This document shows, in pieces, positions 15,556-23,639 of a stretch of 46,085 bases of DNA; positions within the stretch are counted from its first letter, which is position 1; every line of letters starts with the position of its first letter. The position numbers and the translations under genes are program-made. The notes beneath the pieces are model-generated. The model saw nothing but the letters and a program-made list of their open reading frames with translations. It had not been told where the DNA came from and did no database searches. Source of the DNA: CAYJSJ01 sp964373065 (GTDB lineage Bacteria; Patescibacteriota; Gracilibacteria; Peribacterales; Peribacteraceae); assembly GCA_964373065.1 (NCBI GenBank), contig CAYJSJ010000009.1:1-46085 (forward strand), given 5' to 3'.

Positions 15556-15891
15556 CTAATTCAATTTTTGTTTGCTCAAAAAATGCAGGTGCAAATACAT
15601 CACCTCCTGACCACCGTCCTTCCCGACATGAAACTTCAGCTGATAACCGGAAATCCCCTGCTCTCGGGCAAACTCCTGCGCAGCAAGAATCAACATACCG
15701 GGCACATGCGCTGTAGCATCGGTGAGATCATTAATAGACGGCACAAAGTCCCTTTCATTTTTCGCAATAAAAAGCAGGTGCAAAGGCGCTTTGGGATGAA
15801 TATCATTGAAGGCTAGAACAGTGTCTGTCTCATATACCTTTTTCGCTGGAATCTCTCCGGCGACAATCTTGTGGAAAATAGTTCGATCCAT
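15556..15891 (-). CDS. HIT-family nucleotide-binding protein with altered triad
   Basis: 111 residues, normal for the HINT branch of HIT proteins, which hydrolyse nucleoside phosphoramidates. The N-terminus MDRTIFHKIVAGEIPAKKVYETD and the FNDIHPKAPLHLLFIAK segment are diagnostic. The C-terminal histidine triad reads YLHLHFL where HVHLHLL is usual, so the first His of the motif is Tyr. The catalytic middle His is kept. The ATG at 15891 has an extended -10 box (TGCTATCGT) 7 nt upstream. It is convergent with S1. Confidence 0.9.
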   Translation of the reverse strand: MDRTIFHKIVAGEIPAKKVYETDTVLAFNDIHPKAPLHLLFIAKNERDFVPSINDLTDATAHVPGMLILAAQEFAREQGISGYQLKFHVGKDGGQEVMYLHLHFLSKQKLN

Positions 15892-15898
15892 AGGGCAT

Positions 15899-15907
15899 AC
15901 GATAGCA
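15899..15907 (-). promoter_or_regulatory. Extended -10 box of the HIT gene
   Basis: TGCTATCGT on the minus strand, 7 nt before the ATG, fits a leaderless transcript. Confidence 0.6.
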
Positions 15908-15920
15908 GAACTATCTCTGA

Positions 15921-15948
15921 TCCACCCTGAGCACCGTCGAAGGGTGGA
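15921..15948. repeat. Inverted repeat TCCACCCT...AGGGTGGA
   Basis: Perfect 8-bp arms separated by 12 bases, with internal GAGCACCGTCGA. A related half element (CCTGAGCGAAGG) is at 19523-19534. It resembles small dispersed palindromic elements and lies just upstream of the HIT promoter. Confidence 0.6.
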
Positions 15949-16033
15949 ACATCGTTCTCTCGACCATGCATGCATGGGTATCGGATTCGGCATTGATCTG
16001 CAATCAACTGGTTGAATCGCCAATCCGACATTG

Positions 16034-16061
16034 CTATTTTCCTAAAAACATGAGAAAATAG
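16034..16061. promoter_or_regulatory. Dyad before the gene at 16069
   Basis: CTATTTTC (16034-16041) and GAAAATAG (16054-16061) form a perfect 8-bp inverted repeat with a 12-nt loop. The left arm overlaps a possible extended -10 (TGCTATTTT, 16032-16040). It could be an operator or an RNA hairpin. Confidence 0.4.
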
Positions 16062-16068
16062 ACATACA

Positions 16069-16560
16069 ATGCAACCAAGCGGAACCTCACCCGAAAAACG
16101 GACAGAACACATAGGGGCAACCGAGCAAAAAAATCTCGTTGTCGCGCAACCCGATAAGTTCCTAGGTCTCCTTGAGACGATCTCTCTCATGGACAAAGTT
16201 TCCGAGCGACTCGGGGAAGACCGCTCCGGCGATAGGGGATCATCTGGAACAACTGCAGGCGGCCAAAGCCAAACACAGTCACAGACATCTTCTCGCGCTG
16301 AGGCGATCGCCAATCTCCCCGACTCTCCCGCGATGCGTAAAGAACTCAGCAAGTACATCCAAAAGGAGATAAAAACACTACGCAGAGCGGTGCGTCGCAA
16401 AGCGTTTCGAGCGAGTCGCCCCGGCTCCGCGAACCAGATGAATGATCTCTATGCAAAGATACGCCGCTTGAATTCACTCCTAAGCGAGCTCCTGGAAGCA
16501 TCGGTGGATGTGCTCAAGAGAATATTTATTAGGGTGTTTGTAGATAAGCAGTCGATTTAG
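16069..16560 (+). CDS. Hypothetical protein, basic C-terminal half
   Basis: 163 residues with no family recognised. The N-terminal 60 residues are mixed and acidic; a Gln/Ser/Thr-rich linker (GGQSQTQSQTSS) follows; the C-terminal 85 residues form Arg/Lys-rich amphipathic helices (IQKEIKTLRRAVRRKAFRAS and NQMNDLYAKIRRLNSLLSEL). There is no signal peptide, although a short hydrophobic end (VDVLKRIFIRVFV) could touch a membrane. The end converges on the small membrane protein gene at 16577. The charge pattern would suit nucleic-acid or protein binding, but that is only inference. Confidence 0.7.
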   Translation: MQPSGTSPEKRTEHIGATEQKNLVVAQPDKFLGLLETISLMDKVSERLGEDRSGDRGSSGTTAGGQSQTQSQTSSRAEAIANLPDSPAMRKELSKYIQKEIKTLRRAVRRKAFRASRPGSANQMNDLYAKIRRLNSLLSELLEASVDVLKRIFIRVFVDKQSI

Positions 16561-16576
16561 CTGCTTAGCGAAGAAG

Positions 16577-16840
16577 CTATTCCTTCTTCCTCTTCCCCTT
16601 CTTTTCCAGAATCTGCTGATTCTCCAAATACTTCACAATACCTTCCAGAATGTGATCTGCGACATTGATCGGCTTCATGATCAAGTTCTCTACCTCTTTT
16701 GTGATGATTTCTATGCGGCGAAGTACCTTCCGAAGGTCTACCGCGATGAAGAGTGAGTGATACAGCACAACAATGAGGAGCACCGCAACGGTAATCTGCA
16801 GGTAATCGAGGATATCGGCAGTGGTAAGAACTTCTTGCAT
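16577..16840 (-). CDS. Small single-span membrane protein
   Basis: 87 residues. After a short N-terminus (MQEVLTTADILDY) there is one strong membrane helix, LQITVAVLLIVVLYHSLFIAV, then a helical, charged segment (DLRKVLRRIEIITKEVENLI) and a very basic tail (KKGKRKKE). The pattern of one helix followed by an amphipathic coil is like DUF948-type or phage-holin-like small proteins, but I cannot assign it. The ATG at 16840 is chosen because the helix lies at normal distance; a longer upstream reading would overlap yidD on the other strand. Confidence 0.65.
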   Translation of the reverse strand: MQEVLTTADILDYLQITVAVLLIVVLYHSLFIAVDLRKVLRRIEIITKEVENLIMKPINVADHILEGIVKYLENQQILEKKGKRKKE

Positions 16841-16870
16841 GGTATGCTGCGAGCAATCGTAGCGACACTC

Positions 16871-17230
16871 ATGCCTATGCGCAATATGATCACTGCTCTC
16901 TGGCTTCTCCCTCGCCGGGCAGCGGTGGGGCTGATCCATGCATATCAGCAAACCCTCTCCCCCGACCATGGTCCGCTGCAATACTTGTATCCGTCCGGTT
17001 GCTGTCTCCATTCCCCCACATGCAGCGAGTACGGGAAAGAAGTGATCCTGAGAAAAGGTCTGTTGCTCGGCTGCTTGATGACTGCGCGGAGAATTCTCTC
17101 CTGTACCCCGTGGCACTCGCCAAGGCCGGAGAGAGTAATGGCGGTTAGTTTCGGCAAGATTGCTTCTCTGGATCAACATCCTTCGGTATCCTCAGGCCAC
17201 GATCTTTCCTCCAAAGCGGGTGTCGTATAG
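16871..17230 (+). CDS. yidD: YidD-family membrane protein insertion factor
   Basis: 119 residues. The YidD core is clear: GLIHAYQQTLSPDHGPLQYLYPSGCCLHSPTCSEYGKEVILRKGLLLGCLMTARRILSC, with the conserved C-x2-PTCSxY motif and C-x-P-x-H (here CTPWH). YidD assists YidC in inserting membrane proteins and is peripheral to the inner leaflet. Compared with the usual 70-90 residues, it has an extra stretch CC within the core and a C-terminal tail of about 30 residues. The last five codons lie inside tRNA-Gly. The start is uncertain: ATGs at 16844, 16871, 16877 and 16886 are in frame. Confidence 0.85.
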   Translation: MPMRNMITALWLLPRRAAVGLIHAYQQTLSPDHGPLQYLYPSGCCLHSPTCSEYGKEVILRKGLLLGCLMTARRILSCTPWHSPRPERVMAVSFGKIASLDQHPSVSSGHDLSSKAGVV

Positions 17231-17290
17231 TGGTTATTATATCAGCCTTCCAAGCTGAGGATGGCGGTTCGATTCCGCTCACCCGCTCCA
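17216..17290 (+). tRNA. tRNA-Gly (anticodon TCC), CCA encoded
   Basis: Acceptor GCGGGTG (17216-17222) pairs with CACCCGC (17280-17286). The anticodon loop CTTCCAA gives TCC, and the T-loop is TTCGATT. Discriminator T and CCA (17288-17290) are encoded. The first 15 bases overlap the end of yidD. Confidence 0.95.
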
Positions 17291-17310
17291 GCCTTCGCCC
17301 CTGGAGGAAG

Positions 17311-17341
17311 TTCCACAAGAAACAGGCTCGTGGAAGTTTTT
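17311..17341 (+). terminator. Possible terminator after tRNA-Gly
   Basis: TTCCAC (17311-17316) and GTGGAA (17330-17335) form a 6-bp stem with a 13-nt loop, followed by GTTTTT. The stem is short, so support is modest. Confidence 0.4.
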
Positions 17342-17367
17342 GCGTGCACACAGACGGGGTACGGCTG

Positions 17368-17410
17368 GTAGGCCACGTCAATCATGACTGACGGTGGCAG
17401 GCCACCCTAC
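17368..17410. repeat. Imperfect palindromic element
   Basis: Outer GTAGG/CCTAC arms enclose GCCACGTCA and TGACGGTGGC (one bulge) plus a perfect GGTGGC-AG-GCCACC palindrome. It sits between tRNA-Gly and the end of mscL. It looks like a REP-type element, but I see no second copy in the window. Confidence 0.55.
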
Positions 17411-17418
17411 AATCAAGA

Positions 17419-17790
17419 CTATTTCTTGAGGAGATCGCGAATTTCCGTAAGTAGCTTCACTTCGGCAGAAACTTCGGGGTGTACTGCCGGAGCCGATACT
17501 TCTTTTTTCTTGAAACGCTGAATCTGTCTGATAATAATGAAGATACAGAAAGCAACGATCACAAAATCAACAACGGATTGCAGGAACATACCGTACTTGA
17601 TGGTTGCGCTGCCGACGGTGATAGCGAGTGTGGAAATATTGACTCTACCGAGCAGAAGACCGATGAACGGCATGATCACATCACCGACAAGCGAAGCAAT
17701 TATTTTTCCGAATGCACTCCCTATAATAACGCCGACAGCAAGATCGATGACATTTCCTTTCATAGCGAAGTCTCTGAAGTCCTTGAGCAT
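17419..17790 (-). CDS. mscL: Large-conductance mechanosensitive channel MscL
   Basis: 123 residues, typical of MscL, which opens as a homopentamer under membrane tension to release solutes. The first helix region MLKDFRDFAMKGNVIDLAVGVIIGSAFGKIIASLVGDVIMPFIG and the second helix FLQSVVDFVIVAFCIFIIIRQIQRFKKK are typical, as is the C-terminal bundle LLTEIRDLLKK. The start at 17790 gives the usual MscL N-terminus; an ATG 39 bases upstream would add 13 residues. It is divergent from the C39-like protease gene. Confidence 0.95.
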   Translation of the reverse strand: MLKDFRDFAMKGNVIDLAVGVIIGSAFGKIIASLVGDVIMPFIGLLLGRVNISTLAITVGSATIKYGMFLQSVVDFVIVAFCIFIIIRQIQRFKKKEVSAPAVHPEVSAEVKLLTEIRDLLKK

Positions 17791-17919
17791 GGTAGAGAGG
17801 AGGAATGCGAAGCGAATGCATCGTATCATGCAATGAGGAATGCGACGAGTGCCGAGAAATTATAATACTCTAAACTCAATCGATAAATGTCCCACTCCGC
17901 TCCTAAAACTCTAAAAGAG

Positions 17920-17925
17920 TACAAT
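17920..17925 (+). promoter_or_regulatory. -10 box of the C39-like gene
   Basis: TACAAT, 6 nt before ATG 17932. A perfect TATAAT at 17861-17866, 20 nt before ATG 17887, is the alternative promoter and start. Confidence 0.45.
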
Positions 17926-17931
17926 AAAAAC

Positions 17932-18381
17932 ATGCGCATCCCCCTTGTTCGACAAAAGTTCAACCACACATGCGGTGTTGCGTGCGTGGAAATGCTCATG
18001 CTCTACTACGGAAAAAATGTGCGTCGGGACATACTGACCAAAAAGATGAAAACAACGCGTAAACGTGGCACAGCGCGCCAAGCGATAGTTGCTACGCTGA
18101 GAGAATATGGAATAACGTGCACAGAATGGAAAGGCAACTGGTCGGACATCGTACAGGCGACGAATCGCCGTGAACCTATTCTCATCAATTGTAGAGATCC
18201 CGCATCCGGAGAAGGTCACTACGCCATCGTAAAAGGTGTGGTCGGAACAGCAGCGATCATCAATGACCCTCTACATACATCACCCGTTCGCTTGCAAAAG
18301 AACGATCTGGCACAGTGTTGGTACGGTCATCACACGCGGGATCCAAAGAAAGGATGGATGCTCATAGGAATGAAGAAATAA
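17932..18381 (+). CDS. Papain-like cysteine peptidase, C39 type
   Basis: 149 residues. Peptidase C39 motifs: the Gln/Cys box VRQKFNHTCGVACVEMLMLYYG with the catalytic Cys of TCGVAC, and the His box EGHYAIVKGVVGTAAIINDP with Asp in the usual place (H...D). C39 enzymes cleave leader peptides behind double-Gly motifs when fused to ABC exporters; here the domain stands alone without a signal peptide, so the substrate is unknown. Two starts are possible: 17932 (leaderless from TACAAT) and 17887 (adds 15 residues). It is followed by the methyltransferase gene, with 90 bases between. Confidence 0.8.
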   Translation: MRIPLVRQKFNHTCGVACVEMLMLYYGKNVRRDILTKKMKTTRKRGTARQAIVATLREYGITCTEWKGNWSDIVQATNRREPILINCRDPASGEGHYAIVKGVVGTAAIINDPLHTSPVRLQKNDLAQCWYGHHTRDPKKGWMLIGMKK

Positions 18382-18435
18382 TGCACATTGCGTATCCTAC
18401 TGAGCAGATGATGCATCGATTCCTGCCCGACTTCA

Positions 18436-18464
18436 TTCACGAAAAGAAACCTCAGGAGTACAGT
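18436..18464 (+). promoter_or_regulatory. Promoter of the PRMT-like gene
   Basis: TTCACG (18436-18441), a 17-bp spacer and TACAGT (18459-18464), with the -10 box 7 nt before the ATG at 18472. Confidence 0.6.
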
Positions 18465-18471
18465 ATCGCCC

Positions 18472-19392
18472 ATGTCCATGATCGAATACCAGCGGCGCAT
18501 AATGGCTGATTCCGTGCGAACGGAAGCCTTTGCCAAAGCCTTGAAGAACGTCATACAGCCCGGATGCACCGTACTCGACATAGGATCGGGAACGGGGTTC
18601 CTTGCCTTTCTCGCAAGCAAGTACGGCGCAGGTAAGTGCATCCTCATCGAACGGGAACCGGAATTCCTCCTTATGAGTAAAGAGATTGCGAAAGCAAACG
18701 GTATTAATAACTGTGAATTCATCTGTGCAGATTCCAACGAAGTACGCGATGCCATCAAGGCAGACATCATTGTTTCGGAAACGCTCGGAAACTTCGCCTA
18801 CGAAGAGAACATCATCGAGACGCTCCGAGATGCCAAGAGATTCCTGAAACCCGGAGGCGTCATGATCCCGCAGGGCATTCGCATGTATGTGTCGCCCGTG
18901 ATCAACGATCACCATTGGAAAGAGAACACGGCATGGGACACCGTCGGGTATGCAATGGACTGGTCCCCTGCCCGATCGCGATCGGTGAATAACATGTACG
19001 TGAAGACCTTTGCTCCAAACGATCTCATACCTGCTAAAGAGTGGGATGCAGTGGACTTCCTGAAAGGCAAACCGGAGAGCGTACGTACGGGGAATGGGGA
19101 ATGGGGAATGGGGCATGCATGTGCGATCTACGGTCTTTGTCTCTCGTGGGAATGCGATTTGCTCTCAGGAATCACCATCGCAACGCATGCCGCATCCGCT
19201 CCCACGCACTGGGAGCAAATCTTCTTGCCGTGTGAAGTTCCGATTCACTGTAAAAATGGCGACACGTTCGAGTGCATCATCCGGTCGGACTCCAGACCTT
19301 CCGTAAAGATCAATGTGGAATGGGAATTGAAACACCGTTCAAACGGAAAAACCCTCTCCCATCAATTAATGAACATGCGGAGGGGGAAGTAA
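18472..19392 (+). CDS. PRMT-like class I SAM-dependent methyltransferase
   Basis: 306 residues. The SAM-binding motif I is VLDIGSGTGFLAFLASKYGA, followed by the acidic end of strand 2 (LIERE), then SETLGNFAYEENIIETLRDA in the place of the PRMT double-E loop (two Glu flanking the substrate Arg) and FLKPGGVMIPQGI. The N-terminal MIEYQRRIMADSVRTEAFAKAL also matches the PRMT start (Y-x-x-x-M-x-D-x-x-R). Protein arginine methylation is therefore plausible, but the beta-barrel half is divergent. A 7-bp GGGGAAT array is read in frame near residue 206. The gene ends 6 bases before tRNA-Gly on the other strand. Confidence 0.8.
   Translation: MSMIEYQRRIMADSVRTEAFAKALKNVIQPGCTVLDIGSGTGFLAFLASKYGAGKCILIEREPEFLLMSKEIAKANGINNCEFICADSNEVRDAIKADIIVSETLGNFAYEENIIETLRDAKRFLKPGGVMIPQGIRMYVSPVINDHHWKENTAWDTVGYAMDWSPARSRSVNNMYVKTFAPNDLIPAKEWDAVDFLKGKPESVRTGNGEWGMGHACAIYGLCLSWECDLLSGITIATHAASAPTHWEQIFLPCEVPIHCKNGDTFECIIRSDSRPSVKINVEWELKHRSNGKTLSHQLMNMRRGK
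19089..19113 (+). repeat. 7-bp tandem repeat GGGGAAT x3.5 inside the PRMT-like gene
   Basis: Three exact GGGGAAT units plus GGGG encode TGNGEWGMG in frame. The same family is intergenic at 40630-40646 and is on the opposite strand inside the glycosyltransferase gene (2006-2035). Confidence 0.9.
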
Positions 19393-19398
19393 TCGAAG

Positions 19399-19472
19399 TG
19401 GAGCGGGATACGGGAGTCGAACCCGCCTCTCAAGCTTGGGAAGCTTGCGTACTACCGATGTACTAATCCCGC
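19399..19472 (-). tRNA. tRNA-Gly (anticodon CCC), CCA encoded
   Basis: On the minus strand GCGGGAT (19466-19472) pairs with ATCCCGC (19403-19409). The anticodon stem CAAGC/GCTTG encloses loop TTCCCAA, giving CCC. The T-loop is TTCGACT, and CCA is encoded at 19399-19401. Confidence 0.94.
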
Positions 19473-19590
19473 AGTGAAACTATCTGAATGTGTGTCGGAG
19501 ATGAAATGAGCAACTCTCGTCCTGAGCGAAGGCAAAGGATACTAATCTATGAGATGCGAGAATTGTAACAGAACGGAACCTGATCATATT

Positions 19591-19613
19591 ATTGAACACA
19601 TTTTTTGTTCAAT
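19591..19613. repeat. Inverted repeat ATTGAACA-N7-TGTTCAAT
   Basis: Perfect 8-bp arms in the 197-bp gap between tRNA-Gly and the giant secreted protein gene. A near copy (TTGAACAA-N5-TTGTTCAA) lies inside the rluD-like gene at 44210-44230. Confidence 0.6.
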
Positions 19614-19622
19614 GAGAAACTG

Positions 19623-19650
19623 AAAGAAGCCGAGTCACCCCGGCTTCTTT
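19623..19650 (-). terminator. Intrinsic terminator of the giant secreted protein gene
   Basis: AAAGAAGCCG and CGGCTTCTTT form a perfect 10-bp stem with an 8-nt loop, 19 bases after the stop codon on the minus strand. A-rich and T-rich flanks could make it work in both directions. It is the best terminator in the window. Confidence 0.85.
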
Positions 19651-19669
19651 ACAACGAAATAGCAGACCA

Positions 19670-22600
19670 TTAATTTCCAAGAATCGGCCGGAACTGGTGC
19701 TTCTGGATCTTCTCCCAGCCTCCCCAGTTGCAGCGAACGGTAATCGTCTCATTGGGGCCTCCAGGGCAGCTTGCGGAACCGCCGCAGACCACATCGCCGC
19801 AGGCTGTTCCTTTGCAAACCGGCGGTATTTGATTCACCGTGATACTGTAGTTCCCCACGCATGAGCAGCTGCCAATCGTCGCAGTCTGTATGGAAACACT
19901 CGCGCCGGAAACGCAGGAATACCCCTGCAGTTCGGCGAGAATCGCATTGCTATGATCGGTATTTGGCCCGCCGTAGTTATTTTGGGCGCAGACCGTCTCG
20001 CAGTCCTGCTTGCACTTGTAGCACGTAACACCGCTCTGCTGCGCCGCTATGTCGCAACCGTTACTGCACGAACCGGGGCACTCATTTTTGTACGTGCCGC
20101 TCGGACAACTGACGACCGTGCAACTGTAGCAACCATTTTGGGCACTGCATGTACCGCCCTGCGGTCCGCACTGCGATTCGCACGTGCCGATATCCGACGT
20201 GGTACCGCTCGGGCAGGTGGGACCGGTCTGCGGTCGTGAGGATGATGAAGAAGCGGAGGAGACCGCAGCTTCCGGAACACATTCGAAACACTTCACACCG
20301 TCACTTCTTGTGTACGTCTTGTTGCATGTTCCAAAGCAATCTTTACGACACTCCGATTCAGTCTCCGATGGCGGGTCGCACTTCAATGAGGCGGATGGTG
20401 TGGAAGAAGCGGGTACGGTGCTCGGTCTGCACGTGAAACACCTAAGTCCGCTTGCAAGGTCTTGGTAGGATTCTGAGCACGTGCCGCTGCAGCTCCTCTT
20501 GCAATCGGCCTCCGGCATCGTGGGGCTGTCACACTGTACGGTAGTCCTTGGTAGCGAAGACGACGACCGCACTCCCGTAGGCTGCCGACAGGCATAGCAA
20601 CCAGACTTCGAATCCAGTACGCAAATTCCTTCAGATGCGCTGCAGGAGAGATCACAAATGGACTTGGTATCAACCTGACCGGAAGGACACTGAAGCCGTT
20701 TATCAGCGCAGAACCAACATTCTTTGTTGCCAATGCCCTGCGGCTGACATTCGCCTTGCGTACAAACTTCACTACAGCTCGCACGACTGGTATATGAGAA
20801 ATCGGGGCACTCAATTTCTTCATCGTCCCTACAACCTTTGATTTCACTATGTGTGCACTCTCTCGTCTCCACGTCACAACGATCTGCAGTGCACTCATCT
20901 CCATCATCACAATCGGCATCGGATTGGCAACCGCTGCTTTCACTGCTTGTCGGAGGACACTTGGCATCATCGCGCACTTTCGTCACACGCGCGATATAGC
21001 GCGTTGTGTTTCCGATGCGTTGGCGGATGATCGTCATGACGAACTTCTCGCACGGACCGAGAGGCTCATTCTTGAGTCTTGCTTTCACTTCATCAATCAA
21101 CCGCTGCACGACTTGCTGTTCGGTAGATGGGGGTACAGGCGGAGGATTGGGAATGGCGTCTCCTCCTGGACCAAGGAGCTGGAGATTGCCACCAAATGGA
21201 TCGCTACCCGGGCCAAAGAAGTCCGGAGGAAGTGGAGGAGGATTCGGGCCGCCGTCGAAGAGTCCCCCATCATTGCCGAAGAAATTCGGCGTAATGGGAT
21301 CACCGAGCAACGTGTCGTTACCGTTGATCATATGAAGACCCATGTCATTCGGTCGCAGACCCAAGATGTCACTCGGCGGAAGTGTTCCGAACAGGTTATC
21401 AGGCGGATTGCCAACATCGAGACCAGAGCACGACTGCCCTCCGTTTTGGAGACACCCACCGAACAGGCGAAGGTCATCTACAGATAATTGGTCGTTTCCA
21501 TCCATGCCTTGAATTTGGAGCGGTACGCTGTAGCCGTTCGGACCTTGCAAAGATATCTTGAAATCCTGCAGGTCAGCAGCATCCACCACACCATTGCCAT
21601 CGGCATCGAAATCGCGATTGCAGCTTTCGATGTTGCCTTTTCCTTCTACACAATCGACCAGACCACCGATCATCATGCCCTTCGGGCAGAAAATGCCAAA
21701 CCAATCACAGAGGAATCCATCGCCTTCGCTGACAGCAACCTTGTTATCTTCTTTCATTTCGTCGCAAAAGAGTCCGGTAGTCCTACACAGGAAACCCTGA
21801 TCACTGCCGCCGAGAATCGATTCACCATCACCAAGTTCATGCGGATCTTCCTCGTCATCGGCAGAAGAACTCGCTTGCGAACTTGCAGCCCCTCCTTCGT
21901 CGATTTGCCTCGGGAAAATAAATGCATCCCATCCCGTAAGATCGATACTCGGTGCATCGGGCTGTAATCTGCACTTCTTTTCACACTCCGCGAGGTCCCT
22001 CCGGAGGAACTCCATCACCGCGCGATGCGCTGCGATGGATCCGGCAAGATCAATAAGTCTATCGTTGTTCTTGGTGATTTTGTCGTTGAGGTTGTCGATT
22101 GCCTTCTGGGCAGCATCGATGATGTCCTGTAAATCGTCTTTCATCTTCTGCTTGATGGCATCGAGCTCCCTTTTCACGGAAGGATCATCAAACGGTTTGC
22201 TCCACTCTGCTTCAAGTTCCTGTGCGGAGAGGTCGCCGGACTTGTAGTCGCCCCAGAGACGGGAATTTCTCGCTCTCATTGCAGCCTGATCGGACGAATC
22301 CATACGCCGGCCATTCGATTCCGCAGAGCTACGGGGATTATTGATCGCATCCAAAGCGTTTTCCGCCTGACTCTTGGCATCACGAGCAACTGCGAGATCG
22401 TTATATGCCTGCTTGACCTCAGCATCCAATAGCGCCTGTTCCCGCTGAAGATCATTGAGAGAATTTTGTGTCTCCTCGATCTGCTCCCGAATGGGATCGC
22501 AGAGGTGGCACACTACCGGAGGGAGATCAATATCAAAGAACACATCGAAGAAACTATCCACTTGCGATGGTCCACCCATAAGATCGAGAGACACCATTTC

Positions 22601-23527
22601 GGTAGGGATGCCGCCGCTTCCATCACCGTTTCCTTCCAGACCATTGAGGAATTCCTGTAATCCCGCAAAGGGATTAACAATTTCAAAATTGTTACCGAAG
22701 AGGTTATTGAACAGTGAAGTAGCTTTCTCCCAGAGAGACTGTTCGTCTTGCCCTATACCATAATCTTCCGGAATATTCACCGTCTCTTCCTTGCAACGTT
22801 TATTGCAGTCCTTCAGTTGCTCTTTTAGCTTCTCAAGTTCAGCCATCAATGCATCGAGCTTTTCTGTGAGCTCTTGTCCTTGTTTGTTAAGATCCGATCG
22901 TGCCTCCTTCGCCTTGTCGATCGCCCTGTTCATAGTATCGATACTGTCTTGCAGTTCGTCCTTGATGATTTCCTTCAGCATTTCTAGGTCTTTGGCGACT
23001 TCGGGATCATCGAACGGCTTACCAACCTCATCGCTGTATTCCTGCGCCGTCATGCGTCCTCCCTTATATGCTTTCCACAAGTTTGCGTTCCGCCGCCTCA
23101 AAGCTGCATTGTCACTTGAATCATAACGTCTGCCGTCACTCTCGATAAAATTCTTGGGATTTTTTATTTCTTCGAGTTGCTTCTCCATATCCTCCATTTC
23201 CTCCACACCTGCCTGGATCGCATCATCAACCATATTCAGTGCACTGTCGATAAAGGAGAGTTCGTTATTCAAACCGTCTATGCGCATTTGCATATCGGCA
23301 ATTTCCTGTGCAAGAACCTTACACGGATCGCACTGCGCATCCGAAACACTAGAAAGTTCCGTGAAGATGTCGAAGAAACTATCAACATCCGGTTGCGGCG
23401 GCTTCTGTGCTTCCAGTGACAGCTCTGTAAAAATATCGAAGAAGCTATCTTGAGCAAGCGTAAAGGACGGGCTGAGCAGAATAGTTCCTGTAAGCAGAGA
23501 AATAAGAAAACGGCGGAAGGTTTGCAT
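19670..23527 (-). CDS. Giant secreted Cys-rich multidomain protein
   Basis: 1285 residues with no known full-length match. Signal peptide 1-26 (MQTFRRFLISLLTGTILLSP...). DSFFDIFTELS occurs at 27 and 49 and as DSFFDVFFDID at 324. Two homologous units of about 195 residues (49-245 and 324-520) each have a C-x2-C entry, a long coiled coil, the block GRR-DSSD--A-R-RN--LW--Y and KPFDDP, and a C-x3-C exit. A dockerin/EF-hand-like pair (DFDADGNGVVDAADL and GMDGNDQLSVDDL) lies at 639-690. A Pro/Gly-rich stretch spans 705-800. About 350 residues of Cys-rich repeats (866-1220) include C-x5-C-x-DGDECTADRC and five C-x3-C-x2-C modules joined by Ser-rich linkers. It is probably a cell-surface adhesin or stalk; function unknown. 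No -10 box fits well before the ATG. Confidence 0.85.
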   Translation of the reverse strand: MQTFRRFLISLLTGTILLSPSFTLAQDSFFDIFTELSLEAQKPPQPDVDSFFDIFTELSSVSDAQCDPCKVLAQEIADMQMRIDGLNNELSFIDSALNMVDDAIQAGVEEMEDMEKQLEEIKNPKNFIESDGRRYDSSDNAALRRRNANLWKAYKGGRMTAQEYSDEVGKPFDDPEVAKDLEMLKEIIKDELQDSIDTMNRAIDKAKEARSDLNKQGQELTEKLDALMAELEKLKEQLKDCNKRCKEETVNIPEDYGIGQDEQSLWEKATSLFNNLFGNNFEIVNPFAGLQEFLNGLEGNGDGSGGIPTEMVSLDLMGGPSQVDSFFDVFFDIDLPPVVCHLCDPIREQIEETQNSLNDLQREQALLDAEVKQAYNDLAVARDAKSQAENALDAINNPRSSAESNGRRMDSSDQAAMRARNSRLWGDYKSGDLSAQELEAEWSKPFDDPSVKRELDAIKQKMKDDLQDIIDAAQKAIDNLNDKITKNNDRLIDLAGSIAAHRAVMEFLRRDLAECEKKCRLQPDAPSIDLTGWDAFIFPRQIDEGGAASSQASSSADDEEDPHELGDGESILGGSDQGFLCRTTGLFCDEMKEDNKVAVSEGDGFLCDWFGIFCPKGMMIGGLVDCVEGKGNIESCNRDFDADGNGVVDAADLQDFKISLQGPNGYSVPLQIQGMDGNDQLSVDDLRLFGGCLQNGGQSCSGLDVGNPPDNLFGTLPPSDILGLRPNDMGLHMINGNDTLLGDPITPNFFGNDGGLFDGGPNPPPLPPDFFGPGSDPFGGNLQLLGPGGDAIPNPPPVPPSTEQQVVQRLIDEVKARLKNEPLGPCEKFVMTIIRQRIGNTTRYIARVTKVRDDAKCPPTSSESSGCQSDADCDDGDECTADRCDVETRECTHSEIKGCRDDEEIECPDFSYTSRASCSEVCTQGECQPQGIGNKECWFCADKRLQCPSGQVDTKSICDLSCSASEGICVLDSKSGCYACRQPTGVRSSSSLPRTTVQCDSPTMPEADCKRSCSGTCSESYQDLASGLRCFTCRPSTVPASSTPSASLKCDPPSETESECRKDCFGTCNKTYTRSDGVKCFECVPEAAVSSASSSSSRPQTGPTCPSGTTSDIGTCESQCGPQGGTCSAQNGCYSCTVVSCPSGTYKNECPGSCSNGCDIAAQQSGVTCYKCKQDCETVCAQNNYGGPNTDHSNAILAELQGYSCVSGASVSIQTATIGSCSCVGNYSITVNQIPPVCKGTACGDVVCGGSASCPGGPNETITVRCNWGGWEKIQKHQFRPILGN

Positions 23528-23639
23528 AGCTAGAAAAGTGGAATGTCAAAGAGGACTCACATTTTGCCTACATACAACGAAGAATACCAGTTTCCGGTGA
23601 ACTCAATCGTTATTCATCTTGGAATGATCATTCCATGGA

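Noticed and set aside
20849..21487. Plus-strand reading frames across the giant secreted protein
   Set aside because: Antisense shadows with no domain, start context or promoter; the minus-strand frame is open for 1285 codons with clear repeats.
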